Source: Actinomycetota bacterium
GTDB lineage: Bacteria; Actinomycetota; AC-67
NCBI GenBank assembly: GCA_005884515.1
Contig: VAWS01000007.1
Coordinates: 1 to 36,303 of the forward strand
Direction of reading: 5' to 3'
DNA: 36,303 nucleotides
Within the stretch, counting starts at the first letter, position 1, and every line of letters begins with the position of its first letter. This document shows positions 1 to 8,055 of this stretch, in pieces. The translations under genes and the position numbers were made by a program. The notes under the pieces are model-generated. The model saw only the letters and a list, made by a program, of their open reading frames with translations. It did no database searches and had not been told where the DNA came from.

Positions 1-333
1 TTCAATTACGTGACCGACCTCGTCGACGGTTTCGTTCGAGCAGCCGTCACCCCCGGCATCGAAGGGGAGGTCATCAACATCGGGTGCGGCGAAGACATCT
101 CGATGCGCGAGCTGGCGACGATGCTCCTGGATCTGATGGGGAACCCGATCACCCCCAAGTTCGGGGCTCTGCCGGAGCGCCCGGCCGAGATCATGGAGAT
201 GCGGTGCGACAACACCAAGGCCAAGACGCTGCTCGGCTGGAAGCCCGCGCACACGATGTCGGAGGGTCTCGCAGAGACGATCGAGTGGTACCGCTCCGAG
301 CTGGCGAGCCCGCGCTCCCCGTTCAATCTCTGA
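1..333 (+). CDS. NAD-dependent epimerase/dehydratase (extended SDR), C-terminal part
   Basis: The gene is cut by the window edge. Frame 1 is open from base 1 (reading FNYVTDLVDGF) to the TGA at 331-333, so the track's GTG start at 10 is only an internal codon. The FNYVTDLVDGFVRA stretch is the C-terminal-lobe motif of extended short-chain dehydrogenases that act on nucleotide sugars. It is followed by EVINIGCGEDISMREL and the closing TLLGWKPAHTMSEGLAETIEWY, both characteristic of UDP-glucose 4-epimerase / dTDP-glucose 4,6-dehydratase-like proteins. The Rossmann fold and the YxxxK catalytic site lie outside the window, so the exact substrate cannot be given. It would supply an activated sugar to the cluster that follows. 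Family is confident; specificity is unknown. Confidence 0.85.
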   Translation, partial: FNYVTDLVDGFVRAAVTPGIEGEVINIGCGEDISMRELATMLLDLMGNPITPKFGALPERPAEIMEMRCDNTKAKTLLGWKPAHTMSEGLAETIEWYRSELASPRSPFNL

Positions 334-443
334 GCGGGGTTCCGGCCTTGCGAGCGCTCATCTATTTCTGGCTGCCCACGAACCCTGCGCGCAGAGCCCT
401 CGCACAACAGACTTCATGCTTGAACCGTGTGAAACGGGAAAGG

Positions 444-1340
444 CTAGGCGTCGACGCGCGTCGCCAGGACGGCCATGCGATCGTGGAAGTCCGGCGATAC
501 GAGCCGATCCAGCTTGCCGAACGTTCGCAGTCCGCGCAACGCGACCCGTTCGATCGAGGAAGAGTAGCCGCCGAGTCGTTCCGCGTAATAGCGCGCGCTG
601 AACGACTTAGCGTGCGTCTTGATCCACCTGATCCGAAAACCGTGACGCTGCAGAAGCAGCGAGAGCGACCCGCGCGTGAAGTACTGTAGGTGCATCGGTA
701 GGACCGACCACCATCTCCGCCCGAGCAAGCGTGCCACCGCGCTACCCGCATCCGGCGTGGCCATGAATACGGCGCCTCCCGGCTCGAGCAAGCCGGCGAT
801 GATCTGAACAGATGCCGCGGGATCCGTGACGTGCTCGATCACGTCGTTGAGAACGATCAAGCTGAAGCTGCTCCGCTCGAGCCCGTGCGCATCGAGCGTC
901 GTCGTCCGCACATCGAGGCCGTCACTGCGCGCTTGCTCCGTCGCCCACTTCGACGGTTCGATGCCGACCGGCTCCCACCCTCGCTCGCGAGCAGCGAGAA
1001 GGAACGAGCCGGTCCAGCATCCGACGTCGAGGATGCGGCCCGGCCCGACGATCCGTTCGATCTCGGCGAGGTCGCGCCGCGCCGTGGCAACACGCCCACG
1101 TTCCTCGCGGATGGTGACGGGGTCTTCGGTGTTTTCGTACTCCTCGACTGCAGGAGGCTGCTCGACGAAGCTGTGCCCGCACGTACGACACCGGAGGATG
1201 GGGCCGGCGGTCTGTCCGTATAGCTCTGAGCTTGGACGGAGCGCATCGGCCGTCACGTCGCTGACCGCTCGGCGACGGCGCGCGAAGCGTTCGTCGTGCG
1301 ACATCCCCCCGCAGACGGGGCATTTACGATTCGAGATCAC
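444..1340 (-). CDS. Zinc-ribbon class I SAM-dependent methyltransferase
   Basis: A 298-residue protein with an N-terminal four-cysteine ribbon (CPVC at 7-10, CRTC at 51-54), then a Rossmann methyltransferase fold. Motif I is LDVGCWTG (about 104-111) and the post-motif-II segment reads LIVLNDVIEHVTDP. This architecture is common for sugar or glycan methyltransferases in polysaccharide clusters. The track ORF starting at 2417 is far too long; the real start is the GTG at 1338-1340, which overlaps the TGA of the upstream oxidoreductase (GTGA), so the two are translationally coupled. It is the last gene of a three-gene minus-strand operon. The acceptor is unknown. Family assignment is confident; that it acts on a sugar is inferred from context. 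Confidence 0.85.
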   Translation of the reverse strand: MISNRKCPVCGGMSHDERFARRRRAVSDVTADALRPSSELYGQTAGPILRCRTCGHSFVEQPPAVEEYENTEDPVTIREERGRVATARRDLAEIERIVGPGRILDVGCWTGSFLLAARERGWEPVGIEPSKWATEQARSDGLDVRTTTLDAHGLERSSFSLIVLNDVIEHVTDPAASVQIIAGLLEPGGAVFMATPDAGSAVARLLGRRWWSVLPMHLQYFTRGSLSLLLQRHGFRIRWIKTHAKSFSARYYAERLGGYSSSIERVALRGLRTFGKLDRLVSPDFHDRMAVLATRVDA

Positions 1341-2650
1341 GATGCGTCGGTGACGGACTCGCGGCGTTTGAGCACGATGCGCGCGGCCCGGTTTCCCATC
1401 CGCACGCCCTCGCTCATCCCGCGATCTTCCGGATAGATCTGTGCCGTCGTGGCCACGTACAGCCCCGCGACGTGACTCTCGATCGGAGGGATCTGTGCTT
1501 GGTAGTTGAGTGTAACGAGTGGCGCGGCATACGACGCGCGGAACCCATGCACGCCGAGCAGCATGTCTCGCGTAAAGCCCGGCACCTTCGCTTCGAGGAT
1601 GCCGACCCAACGGTGCGCCTCCTCGGTCGGATCGACCTTCGCGATCGGCTCTTCCGGCAAGAAGTAGCGGCTGAGATAGACGATGTGCCGGCCCTGGTAG
1701 TCGGACGCAGGAACGAGATCTGTGAGCTCGATGATGCCGCCGAATGGGATCTCGGAGTCGCACACGTTGGTCCAAAACGCATGGGTGAGTGCCCTGTTCA
1801 GCTCGAGCACCGCGCAGATCACGCCGAGTCCTCGTGCGCGCGTCCACCGCTCGTCGTGCAGCTCTTCGGGGAGCAGACGCGGCAGCGCGGGGAGCTGCCC
1901 CGCGAACAGAACGGCGTCCGCGGCAACGAACTGTCCTCCGATCGTAACGCCGGTCACTCGCTCGGATTCGGTCACGATCTGGTCGACGCCGGATCCGGTG
2001 CGCACTTCGGCGCCGCGCGCCACGAGCTCCTTCTCGATCGCTTGGAACATCTGCTTGAACCCGCCGCGAAGGTAGCCGAGCACCTCCTTCCCCCGCTTGC
2101 GGCCGAGCGCGCGCTGCTTCATGCGTGCCCACATCCATGCAGCCGGCACTTGCCCGGCCGCAGGTCCGAACTTCGCCTGTAGCAGCGGCGTCCAGATCTC
2201 GCGGGAGGCGCGCTTGCTGGTGATATCGGCAAGCCACTTCACGGCAGGGACCTGGTCGAGTGGCCGCCAGTCTCGTTTCGGGCCGAAGCGCAAGGCCCCG
2301 AGGCCGGTGCGGATCCGGTCGATGAGAGGGAGAGGCTTGAACCGAAGCAGATCCAATGGCCCGGTGAATCCCCACATCCGGCCTTGCGTGAAGACCGCAA
2401 CGCGGCTGTCGAACCATGAGACCTTGCCGTCCAGTCCGAGCTCGCGCAAAAGCTCGAGGATGTCGAGCTCATTCGGGATCAAGTGATGGTAGAAGATCTC
2501 CACCGGCGTTCCGCCGACCGAAAAGCTCGTTACCAAGCCGCCGAGGCTGTCGGAGCGCTCGACGATCATGACGTCCTGCCCCGAGCGAGCGAGTGTAAGT
2601 GCGGCGGCGGCTCCGCAGATCCCGCCGCCGATGACGACGACGCGGCTCAT
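1337..2650 (-). CDS. FAD-dependent amine-oxidase/protoporphyrinogen-oxidase-like oxidoreductase
   Basis: A 437-residue flavoprotein. The N-terminus holds the dinucleotide-binding signature VVVIGGGICGAAAAL, with the acidic residue at about 31 (IVER) that binds the ribose of FAD, followed by SLGGLVTSF. The C-terminal AGLYVATTAQIYPEDRGMSEGVRMGNRAA is the second FAD-contacting region of this superfamily. Related proteins sit in glycan clusters beside a GT2 and a methyltransferase, but their substrate is not established; it could oxidise a sugar or a lipid carrier. The ATG overlaps the TGA of the upstream GT2 (ATGA at 2647-2650) and the 3' end overlaps the methyltransferase start, so all three are coupled. 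It is not a clear UDP-galactopyranose mutase. Confidence 0.8.
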   Translation of the reverse strand: MSRVVVIGGGICGAAAALTLARSGQDVMIVERSDSLGGLVTSFSVGGTPVEIFYHHLIPNELDILELLRELGLDGKVSWFDSRVAVFTQGRMWGFTGPLDLLRFKPLPLIDRIRTGLGALRFGPKRDWRPLDQVPAVKWLADITSKRASREIWTPLLQAKFGPAAGQVPAAWMWARMKQRALGRKRGKEVLGYLRGGFKQMFQAIEKELVARGAEVRTGSGVDQIVTESERVTGVTIGGQFVAADAVLFAGQLPALPRLLPEELHDERWTRARGLGVICAVLELNRALTHAFWTNVCDSEIPFGGIIELTDLVPASDYQGRHIVYLSRYFLPEEPIAKVDPTEEAHRWVGILEAKVPGFTRDMLLGVHGFRASYAAPLVTLNYQAQIPPIESHVAGLYVATTAQIYPEDRGMSEGVRMGNRAARIVLKRRESVTDAS

Positions 2651-3399
2651 GAAGCTTGTTGTGTGGGTGTTTCGGCAGTTCCTTTTTGCGTGTGGACGTC
2701 CATCTCACGCAGCCGGTGACGCATCCTTCTGAGCTCACGGATCGCCATAAAAACGACTTTCGGTGTCGCGCCGCGTGCTTTGCCGCTCGTTCGAGGGAAG
2801 TGCGTCACGCCGACTTCGGCGACGCCGTGCCCCGAGCGCCCCAGCTTCACCATCAATTCGGTGTTGACCATCGCTCCGACACTTTCGATATCGATCTCTT
2901 CGAGCACGGAGCGCCGGAATATCTTGAATGCACAGTCGATGTCTCTCACCGGAACATAGAAGAGCGCGCGCACGACGACATTCCAAACCCGCGCCGTGAA
3001 CCGACGGCGCCACGGGTCTTGACGCACCTTGCGATATCCCGCGACGACGCCCACACGATCGCTCAGGGGAAGGACCTTTTCGAGTTCTTCGAAGTCGAAT
3101 TGGTTGTCCGCATCGGTGAAGAAGACAAGATCCATCGTCGCCGCTCGGAATCCCGTGTGCAGCGCTTCGCCGTAGCCACGATTCTTGTCGTGAGAAACGA
3201 GACGGACATGCGGGTTTTCAGCGGCTTCGGCCCGCACAACGTCGGCCGTTGCGTCGGTCGAGCCGTCGTCCACGATCACGATTTCATAGTCGCTACACAA
3301 ACGAGAGGCCGCCTCGGCGGCCCGCTCGATCGCCGTGGCTACGTTCGACTCCTCGTTATGAGCCGGAAGAACGATCGAAAGGCGATAGTTGTCGCTCAC
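2647..3399 (-). CDS. Family 2 glycosyltransferase, dolichyl/polyprenyl-phosphate mannose synthase-like
   Basis: A 250-residue GT-A enzyme. It reads LSIVLPAHNEESNV, then IVDDGSTD (43-49) and the metal-binding FFTDADNQ (93-100), the arrangement of DPM1-like synthases that transfer a sugar from a nucleotide donor to a polyprenyl phosphate. Later motifs include DIDCAFKIFRR. There are no C-terminal membrane helices, so it resembles the soluble DPM1 type rather than GtrB. The track's ATG at 3612 is rejected: the GTG at 3399 is preceded on the minus strand by AAGGAGG with 8-base spacing, and the protein begins just before the first beta strand. It is first gene of the coupled minus operon and probably supplies lipid-linked sugar. 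Confidence 0.87.
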   Translation of the reverse strand: MSDNYRLSIVLPAHNEESNVATAIERAAEAASRLCSDYEIVIVDDGSTDATADVVRAEAAENPHVRLVSHDKNRGYGEALHTGFRAATMDLVFFTDADNQFDFEELEKVLPLSDRVGVVAGYRKVRQDPWRRRFTARVWNVVVRALFYVPVRDIDCAFKIFRRSVLEEIDIESVGAMVNTELMVKLGRSGHGVAEVGVTHFPRTSGKARGATPKVVFMAIRELRRMRHRLREMDVHTQKGTAETPTQQAS

Positions 3400-3673
3400 T
3401 CGCTCATCCTCCTTGATTGGTGCCTTTGTGTAAAACGTGGATCCCGAGTCCCGCCAACGACCCGCCATCCGGTCGGATGTCCGCGCTTTCCGCCCCTCCA
3501 GGGTTCCCATCCTGGGGTTGAGACGAGGCCCGAGGAGACTCCGGACGTCGGTAACCCGATAACGACGATCGGATCCCCCAGGTTTCGAGCGCGCGACGAG
3601 GGCCGTTCCCACGGGGCCCGGTCGCCTTCAATCCCTAGCTGCTCCGGGCCGCCGCGCGGGCACTTTGTCTGGC

Positions 3674-4537
3674 ATGTCTGGGATTGCAGCCCAGGCGATT
3701 CGTCCCACTGCGGATTGGTCCATCGGCGGCTACAGGAACGGGCTGGGGAGCGTCGAAAATATCGGCGTGACGCTCGCCCTCAGCAGGCCCCGCCACCGGA
3801 TGGATCTCGTCCGGGAACTGGTGGCGCGCGACATCAAGCTGCGTTACCGACGAAGCGTCCTCGGCATCGTATGGTCGCAGATCGCCCCCTTGAGTTTGAT
3901 CGCCGTGCTCAGCTTCGTCTTCGGGCACATCTTGCCGCTGCAGATCGCCCACTATCCGGCGTTCCTCTTCGTCGGGTTGCTCCCGTGGGTCTGGTTCCAA
4001 GGCTCGATGGTCGCTGCAACTCAGAGCGTGGTCGGCGGCCGCGACCTCGTCCGCCAGCCTGGGTTCCCGGTTGCCATGCTCCCCGTCGTTTCGATCTCGA
4101 CAACGCTTATCAACTATGTACTTGCACTCCCGGTGATGTTCTTGTGGGTCGGCGTGAGTCTCGGTCAGATTCCGGTCACGAGCCTCGCGCTGCCGCTGAT
4201 CGTCGCCACCCAGTTCCTCCTCATGATCGGCCCGTGCTTGATGCTTTCTGCGATCAACGTCACGTTCCGAGACGTGGCTCACATCGTTGAGATCGCGATG
4301 CTGCCACTGTTTTACGCCACTCCCGTCTTCTACAAAGAGCCCGCAACGCGATTCCATCTGCTGTATCAGCTCAACCCTCTCGCTTATCTGATGACTGCAT
4401 ATCGCGCTGCCCTGTTCGACGGTCACTGGCCGCAGATGCTGCCGCTCGCCGTCATCGCGATCGTCGCCGTTGCACTCATCGTTCTCGGATATCGGCTCTT
4501 CGATCGTTTGTCCTATCGCTTCCCCGAGGAGCTGTAA
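3674..4537 (+). CDS. wzm: Polysaccharide ABC transporter permease (Wzm), exporter 1
   Basis: An ABC-2 type inner-membrane permease of about 287 residues that would export an undecaprenyl-linked glycan. The segment LVRELVARDIKLRYRRSVLGIVWSQIAPL is the classic cytosolic lead-in to the first helix. About six hydrophobic segments follow, with the ABC-2 hallmarks INVTFRDVAHIVEIAMLPLFYATPVFY and LLYQLNPLAYLMTAYRAALFDG. The start is uncertain: TTG 3665 and ATG 3674 are in frame, and an ATG at the MDLVREL segment is possible; none has a strong ribosome site. Its TAA shares one base with the ATG of the ATPase gene (TAATG), so the pair is coupled. Function is confident by family; the exported glycan is unknown. 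Confidence 0.9.
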   Translation: MSGIAAQAIRPTADWSIGGYRNGLGSVENIGVTLALSRPRHRMDLVRELVARDIKLRYRRSVLGIVWSQIAPLSLIAVLSFVFGHILPLQIAHYPAFLFVGLLPWVWFQGSMVAATQSVVGGRDLVRQPGFPVAMLPVVSISTTLINYVLALPVMFLWVGVSLGQIPVTSLALPLIVATQFLLMIGPCLMLSAINVTFRDVAHIVEIAMLPLFYATPVFYKEPATRFHLLYQLNPLAYLMTAYRAALFDGHWPQMLPLAVIAIVAVALIVLGYRLFDRLSYRFPEEL

Positions 4538-5652
4538 TGACGACCGCGATCACCCTTCGGTCGGTGGGGAAGCACTACGGGCGCGCGGGCGCCGATCGAC
4601 CGCAAACGCTGAAAGAGACCACGCTCCGAGGATTCAAGACCGGGCGCAAGGAGCGATTCTGGGCCGTCCAGGACGTGTCCTTGGATGTAACGGCCGGGCG
4701 CACGGTCGGGATCATCGGTCCCAACGGAGCCGGAAAGTCGACGCTCTTGCGACTTATCGCTGGAGTCGAACGCCCCGACAGTGGGACCGTCGAAGTGCAG
4801 GGCCGGATCGGCGCGTTGCTGGAACTCGGCGCCTCGTTCCACCTCGAATTGACCGGTGTCGAGAACATCATGCTTTCGTCGGTCGTGGCCGGCCTCACCC
4901 GTCGCGAGGCGCGCGCGCGACTACCCGACATTGTGGAGTTCGCTCAGCTCGAGGACTTCATAGGCAGTCCGCTGCGCACGTACAGCACAGGGGTGGTGAT
5001 GGCCGGTGTCACCATCATGTTCGTCTCCCACGATCCCGCCCGGATCCGAGAATTGTGCGACGAAGTCGTGTGGCTTCGGGGCGGTCGAGTCGCCGCGGCG
5101 GGACCTCCGATGGAAGTCACCGCGCGCTACGTACAGTCGCAAGCGGAGGCTGCTCGACGGCTTACCCCGCGCGATGTACCGGACGCGTACACACCTGCCG
5201 GCGTGAAGCTGGAAGCGCATCGCAACCGGTTCGGTTCCTTGGAAGCGCAGATCGGCGCTGTGCGGATCCTCAACGCGTGGAACGAACCCTGTTCAACGAT
5301 GGAAAGCGGCTCGCCGGTGCGGCTCGAGATGGACGTCGCGATCCCCGACAACGCAGCCCCAGCGATCGCGAGTGCGACCGTTCGACGGGCGGACGAACTG
5401 ATCTGCCTCGATACGTACAGCGAGGTACGCGCACAGCCTCAAGGGGGACGCGTGACCCTGCATATCGAGCGGCTGGACCTTGCCGCGGGGGAGTACGTGT
5501 TCGACGTCGGGCTCTACAGCGGCGATTGGACACGGACCTACGACTACCACTTCGGCGCGTACCCGTTCTCGGTGACCGGACGCGCGGCCGGCGCCGGGAT
5601 GATGGCGCCGCCGCTGTCGTGGAGCGTTGGTGCGGGGGTGTCGACCCGATGA
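4537..5652 (+). CDS. wzt: Polysaccharide ABC transporter ATPase (Wzt) lacking Walker B
   Basis: A 371-residue Wzt-type ATPase with a C-terminal beta-sandwich glycan-binding domain (about 215-365, including EAHRNRFGSLEAQIGAVRILN). Walker A is intact (GPNGAGKST, 61-69), as are LLELGASFHLELTGVENI and YSTG (149-152). The chain then jumps from YSTGVVM straight to AGVTIMFVSHD (H-loop at 164-166). The signature-helix remainder, the LLxDEVLAVGD Walker B/D-loop and the following helix are absent. In the second Wzt of this window (19188-20507), 53 residues separate the YSxG glycine from the VSH serine; here only 12 do, an in-frame loss of 41 codons around base 5001. As written it should not hydrolyse ATP normally. 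It could be a deletion allele, a partner in a mixed dimer or an assembly collapse. Confidence 0.85.
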   Translation: MTTAITLRSVGKHYGRAGADRPQTLKETTLRGFKTGRKERFWAVQDVSLDVTAGRTVGIIGPNGAGKSTLLRLIAGVERPDSGTVEVQGRIGALLELGASFHLELTGVENIMLSSVVAGLTRREARARLPDIVEFAQLEDFIGSPLRTYSTGVVMAGVTIMFVSHDPARIRELCDEVVWLRGGRVAAAGPPMEVTARYVQSQAEAARRLTPRDVPDAYTPAGVKLEAHRNRFGSLEAQIGAVRILNAWNEPCSTMESGSPVRLEMDVAIPDNAAPAIASATVRRADELICLDTYSEVRAQPQGGRVTLHIERLDLAAGEYVFDVGLYSGDWTRTYDYHFGAYPFSVTGRAAGAGMMAPPLSWSVGAGVSTR

Positions 5653-6857
5653 CGACGCGTGTTCTGCAGATGGACCTTGCCCTCGCGCCGTCGGACATCG
5701 GCGGCTTGAGCGGGTACGACAGCGCACGCGTCCTGCTCCGATACGGCAGGCGAGTGGTCTCCGAGGTGTCGGTACCCATCGAAGACGGCGTGGTTACGCG
5801 GGCGGCCGTCACAGCGGCCCTCAACGAGGACCGGGCGGCGCGCGCCCGCCTGTCCGAGCGGATCGTCGAGGAGCACTTGATCCGGCCCGTGCCGGCTTCT
5901 TCGCCGTCGTGGTCGGTCGTCGTTTGCACGCGCGACCGTCCCGAGTTGCTTCGTCGTTGCGTCGAGTCGTTGATCGGTGAGAACGATGGCTCGGGAGAGA
6001 TCATCGTCGTAGACAACGCTCCGACAACCGACGCGACCGCGCGAATCGCCGAGCGCTACCCCGTTCGATACGTGCGCGAGGATCGGCCCGGACTCAACCG
6101 TGCGCGCGCCCTCGGTGCCCAACTGGCCTTGGGCGAGATAGTTATCTACACGGACGACGACACTGTCGCCGATCCGGGGTGGGTGAAGGCGCTTCTGTCT
6201 GAGTTCGCCGGCGCGCGCGTGGGCGCCTGCACCGGTCTCACGATGCCGTTCGAGCTAGAGACCGAGGCTCAAGAATTGTTCGAGCGGTACGGCGGATTCG
6301 CGAAGGGCTTCTCGCGGCAGGTATTCGACCTCACGGCGATCTCCCCCGCCGCCGCCGGCGCGGTCGGTTCGGGGGCAAGCATGGCCTTCCGCCGGGACCT
6401 CATCCTGTCGCTTGGGTTGTTCGACGCAGAGCTCGACCTCGGAACACCGTCGCGAACCGGAGGAGATACGTACGCCCTGTACCGGGTTCTCGCAGAGGGT
6501 TATCGGATCGCCTACGTACCCGACGCCCTGAACTGGCATCAGCACCGGCGCGAGCACGACGAGCTCCATCGCACGATGTCGGGTTACGGCACGGGTTTAT
6601 ACGCGTTCCTGACGAAGGCGCTCGTCGAAGACCGTGAGATGTCTGCTCTTCGCGTTGGCATCCGTTGGTTCCGAAAACATCATCTTCGACAGCTCGCGCG
6701 CGCGATAACCCGGCGTCCGAACCACCTGTCCGTCGGCATGGTGATGGCCGAGATCAAGGGGACGCTCGTGGCGCCGCTGGCCTATGTGGCTAGCCGCCGC
6801 GCCGAGCGCGCGCGCGAGCACGAGAACGTGCGCGGGGTGGGGAAGGGCGCGGCATGA
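5649..6857 (+). CDS. Family 2 glycosyltransferase with N-terminal extension
   Basis: A 402-residue protein. Residues 1-85 form an extension before the catalytic domain (GYDSARVLLRYGRRVVSEVSVPIEDG). The GT-A domain starts at WSVVVCTRDRPELLRRCVESL (88-108), continues to IIVVDNAPTTDAT and the DxD-like IYTDDDTVADPGW (166-178). The acceptor-side region holds AVGSGASMAFRR and a late GGDTYALYRVLAEGYRIAYVPDALNWHQHRRE. The ATG overlaps the Wzt stop (ATGA, 5649-5652); the track's 795-residue version beginning at 4470 is out-of-frame extension through Wzt and is rejected. The next gene also overlaps by ATGA, so it belongs to the wzm-wzt operon. Donor and acceptor cannot be read from sequence. Confidence 0.87.
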   Translation: MTTRVLQMDLALAPSDIGGLSGYDSARVLLRYGRRVVSEVSVPIEDGVVTRAAVTAALNEDRAARARLSERIVEEHLIRPVPASSPSWSVVVCTRDRPELLRRCVESLIGENDGSGEIIVVDNAPTTDATARIAERYPVRYVREDRPGLNRARALGAQLALGEIVIYTDDDTVADPGWVKALLSEFAGARVGACTGLTMPFELETEAQELFERYGGFAKGFSRQVFDLTAISPAAAGAVGSGASMAFRRDLILSLGLFDAELDLGTPSRTGGDTYALYRVLAEGYRIAYVPDALNWHQHRREHDELHRTMSGYGTGLYAFLTKALVEDREMSALRVGIRWFRKHHLRQLARAITRRPNHLSVGMVMAEIKGTLVAPLAYVASRRAERAREHENVRGVGKGAA

Positions 6858-7885
6858 ACGAGTTCGCGTGCAGCGTCGTCATCCCAAGCTGCAACCGAGC
6901 AGCGAAGCTCGAGCTTCTCCTAGCCGCGCTGGCCACGCAGGACACGGCGGCTCCATTCGAGGTGATCGTGGTCCTGGACGGGTCGACGGACGACTCTAAG
7001 GCTGTGCTCTCCACCTGGGAGCAGCTGGGCGCGTTCGCGTCGTTGCGGTGGTGCGAGCAAACACGCCAGGGCCAAGCCATCGCGCGCAACACCGGTTCCT
7101 TCCTCGCGCGCGCGCCCATCCTTCTGTTCCTCGACGACGACGTCATCCCGGATCCCGATCTGATCACCGTCCATCTCGCACATCACGCCACCGGAGACCG
7201 CATCGTCGTCCTCGGGGACTGCGAAGTCGTTCGGACCAGCTCAAAGTCACTGGCAGAGCTCGCGATGTGGATGTGGTGGGAAGACACCAATCACCGCCGC
7301 TCCGCCGCGTGGCAGCCACCGTCATATCGCGACTTCTGCACCGGGAACCTGTCTCTCCGTCGTGAGGACTTCGCGCTCGTCGGCGGTTTCGACCAGGACT
7401 TCACAGGATACGGCCGGGAGGACTACGAGCTCGGATACAGGCTTCTGCGCTCCGGCGTCCGCTTCGTCGCCGACCGCGGCGCACGCGCGCGCCACTACAA
7501 CACGGCGACCTTGCGGGGCATGTGCGCTGCAGCTCGACAGGAGGCGCACGGCGACGTCCTGATCGCGATGAAGCACCCGGAGCTGGTATCAGGACTGCGA
7601 CTCAGCGCGACCGAAGGCCTGCGGACTCGGATCGCGGCCGGGCTCGCCATGTTCGCGCCGTGGCTCGGCGTGACGGTGTGCTTCTTCATGCGGGGAAAGA
7701 CCCACATCGCAGAGAAGCTCCGCCTCCGTCGCCGCTGGCGCGCCGGCGTCGATTTCCTGTGGGCGTACTCGTACTATCGCGGTCTCCACGACCGGCTTGG
7801 TAATCCTGTTCGACGGCAGGCCGGTCGGGCGACTCGATCTAAAGCCGAACCTCATGGAGCCGATGCTCGCGTGGCTCTTGCGTGA
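6854..7885 (+). CDS. Family 2 glycosyltransferase
   Basis: A GT-A glycosyltransferase, 343 residues as annotated. It begins CSVVIPSCNRAAKLELLLAAL, has VIVVLDGSTDDS (37-48), the metal-binding LLFLDDDVIPDPD (90-102) and the acceptor/base motif FCTGNLSLRREDFALVGGFDQDFTGYGREDYELGYRL. The start ATG overlaps the previous stop (ATGA). The last ~25 residues after YYRGLHDRLGN (PVRRQAGRATRSKAEPHG...) look like non-coding read-through: arginine-rich and unlike GT2 ends. The neighbouring frame takes up a protein-like sequence at the same point (7797-7991). A +1 frame change near 7797 is therefore possible, or the natural C-terminus is near 7800 and the tail is extra. Catalytic family is confident. Confidence 0.85.
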   Translation: MNEFACSVVIPSCNRAAKLELLLAALATQDTAAPFEVIVVLDGSTDDSKAVLSTWEQLGAFASLRWCEQTRQGQAIARNTGSFLARAPILLFLDDDVIPDPDLITVHLAHHATGDRIVVLGDCEVVRTSSKSLAELAMWMWWEDTNHRRSAAWQPPSYRDFCTGNLSLRREDFALVGGFDQDFTGYGREDYELGYRLLRSGVRFVADRGARARHYNTATLRGMCAAARQEAHGDVLIAMKHPELVSGLRLSATEGLRTRIAAGLAMFAPWLGVTVCFFMRGKTHIAEKLRLRRRWRAGVDFLWAYSYYRGLHDRLGNPVRRQAGRATRSKAEPHGADARVALA

Positions 7886-7991
7886 GATCTGCGCGCACCT
7901 TTCGCCTGAGATCCTCGCCGAGGTCGCGCGCGCGGCCCTTTCGGAGGTTCCAGACGTCCTTCAACTGCCGACGTTCCTCGATCCCCGCTGA
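7797..7991 (+). pseudogene. Possible gene fragment overlapping the GT2 3' end
   Basis: A 64-codon stretch opening with TTG, reading LVILFDGRPVGRLDLKP and then MLAWLLREICAHLSPEILAEVARAAL, ending PTFLDPR. Its residue mix (alternating hydrophobics, then an amphipathic helix) looks protein-like, whereas the overlapping end of the GT2 above does not. It resembles in style the pre-catalytic extension of the GT2 at 5649 (VLLRYGRRVVSEVSVP). It could be the displaced C-terminus of 6854-7885 after a +1 shift or the severed N-terminus of another glycosyltransferase. No ribosome site is evident. I do not assign a function. Confidence 0.35.
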
Positions 7992-8055
7992 GCGGGAAGA
8001 ACGCATCCCCTGGAGAGCGCTCGGGCTAGGTGAAGCGCCGAGGATAGTGTGCTGA

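Noticed and set aside
444-2417. 657-residue minus-strand ORF from the track
   Set aside because: Only the part from the GTG at 1340 encodes the methyltransferase; the upstream part is a shadow of the FAD oxidoreductase in another frame.
2656-4290. 544-residue plus-strand ORF
   Set aside because: It is antisense to the DPM1-like GT2 and out of frame with Wzm; its composition is shadow-like (rich in R, H, D, P) with no recognisable domain.
3635-4426. 263-residue minus-strand ORF
   Set aside because: Antisense to Wzm, which has clear transmembrane segments and motifs; the ORF is charged and motif-free.
7984-7996. CCCGC-TGA-GCGGG stem as a terminator
   Set aside because: Only 5 base pairs with a 3-base loop, overlapping a stop codon and followed by no T-run.
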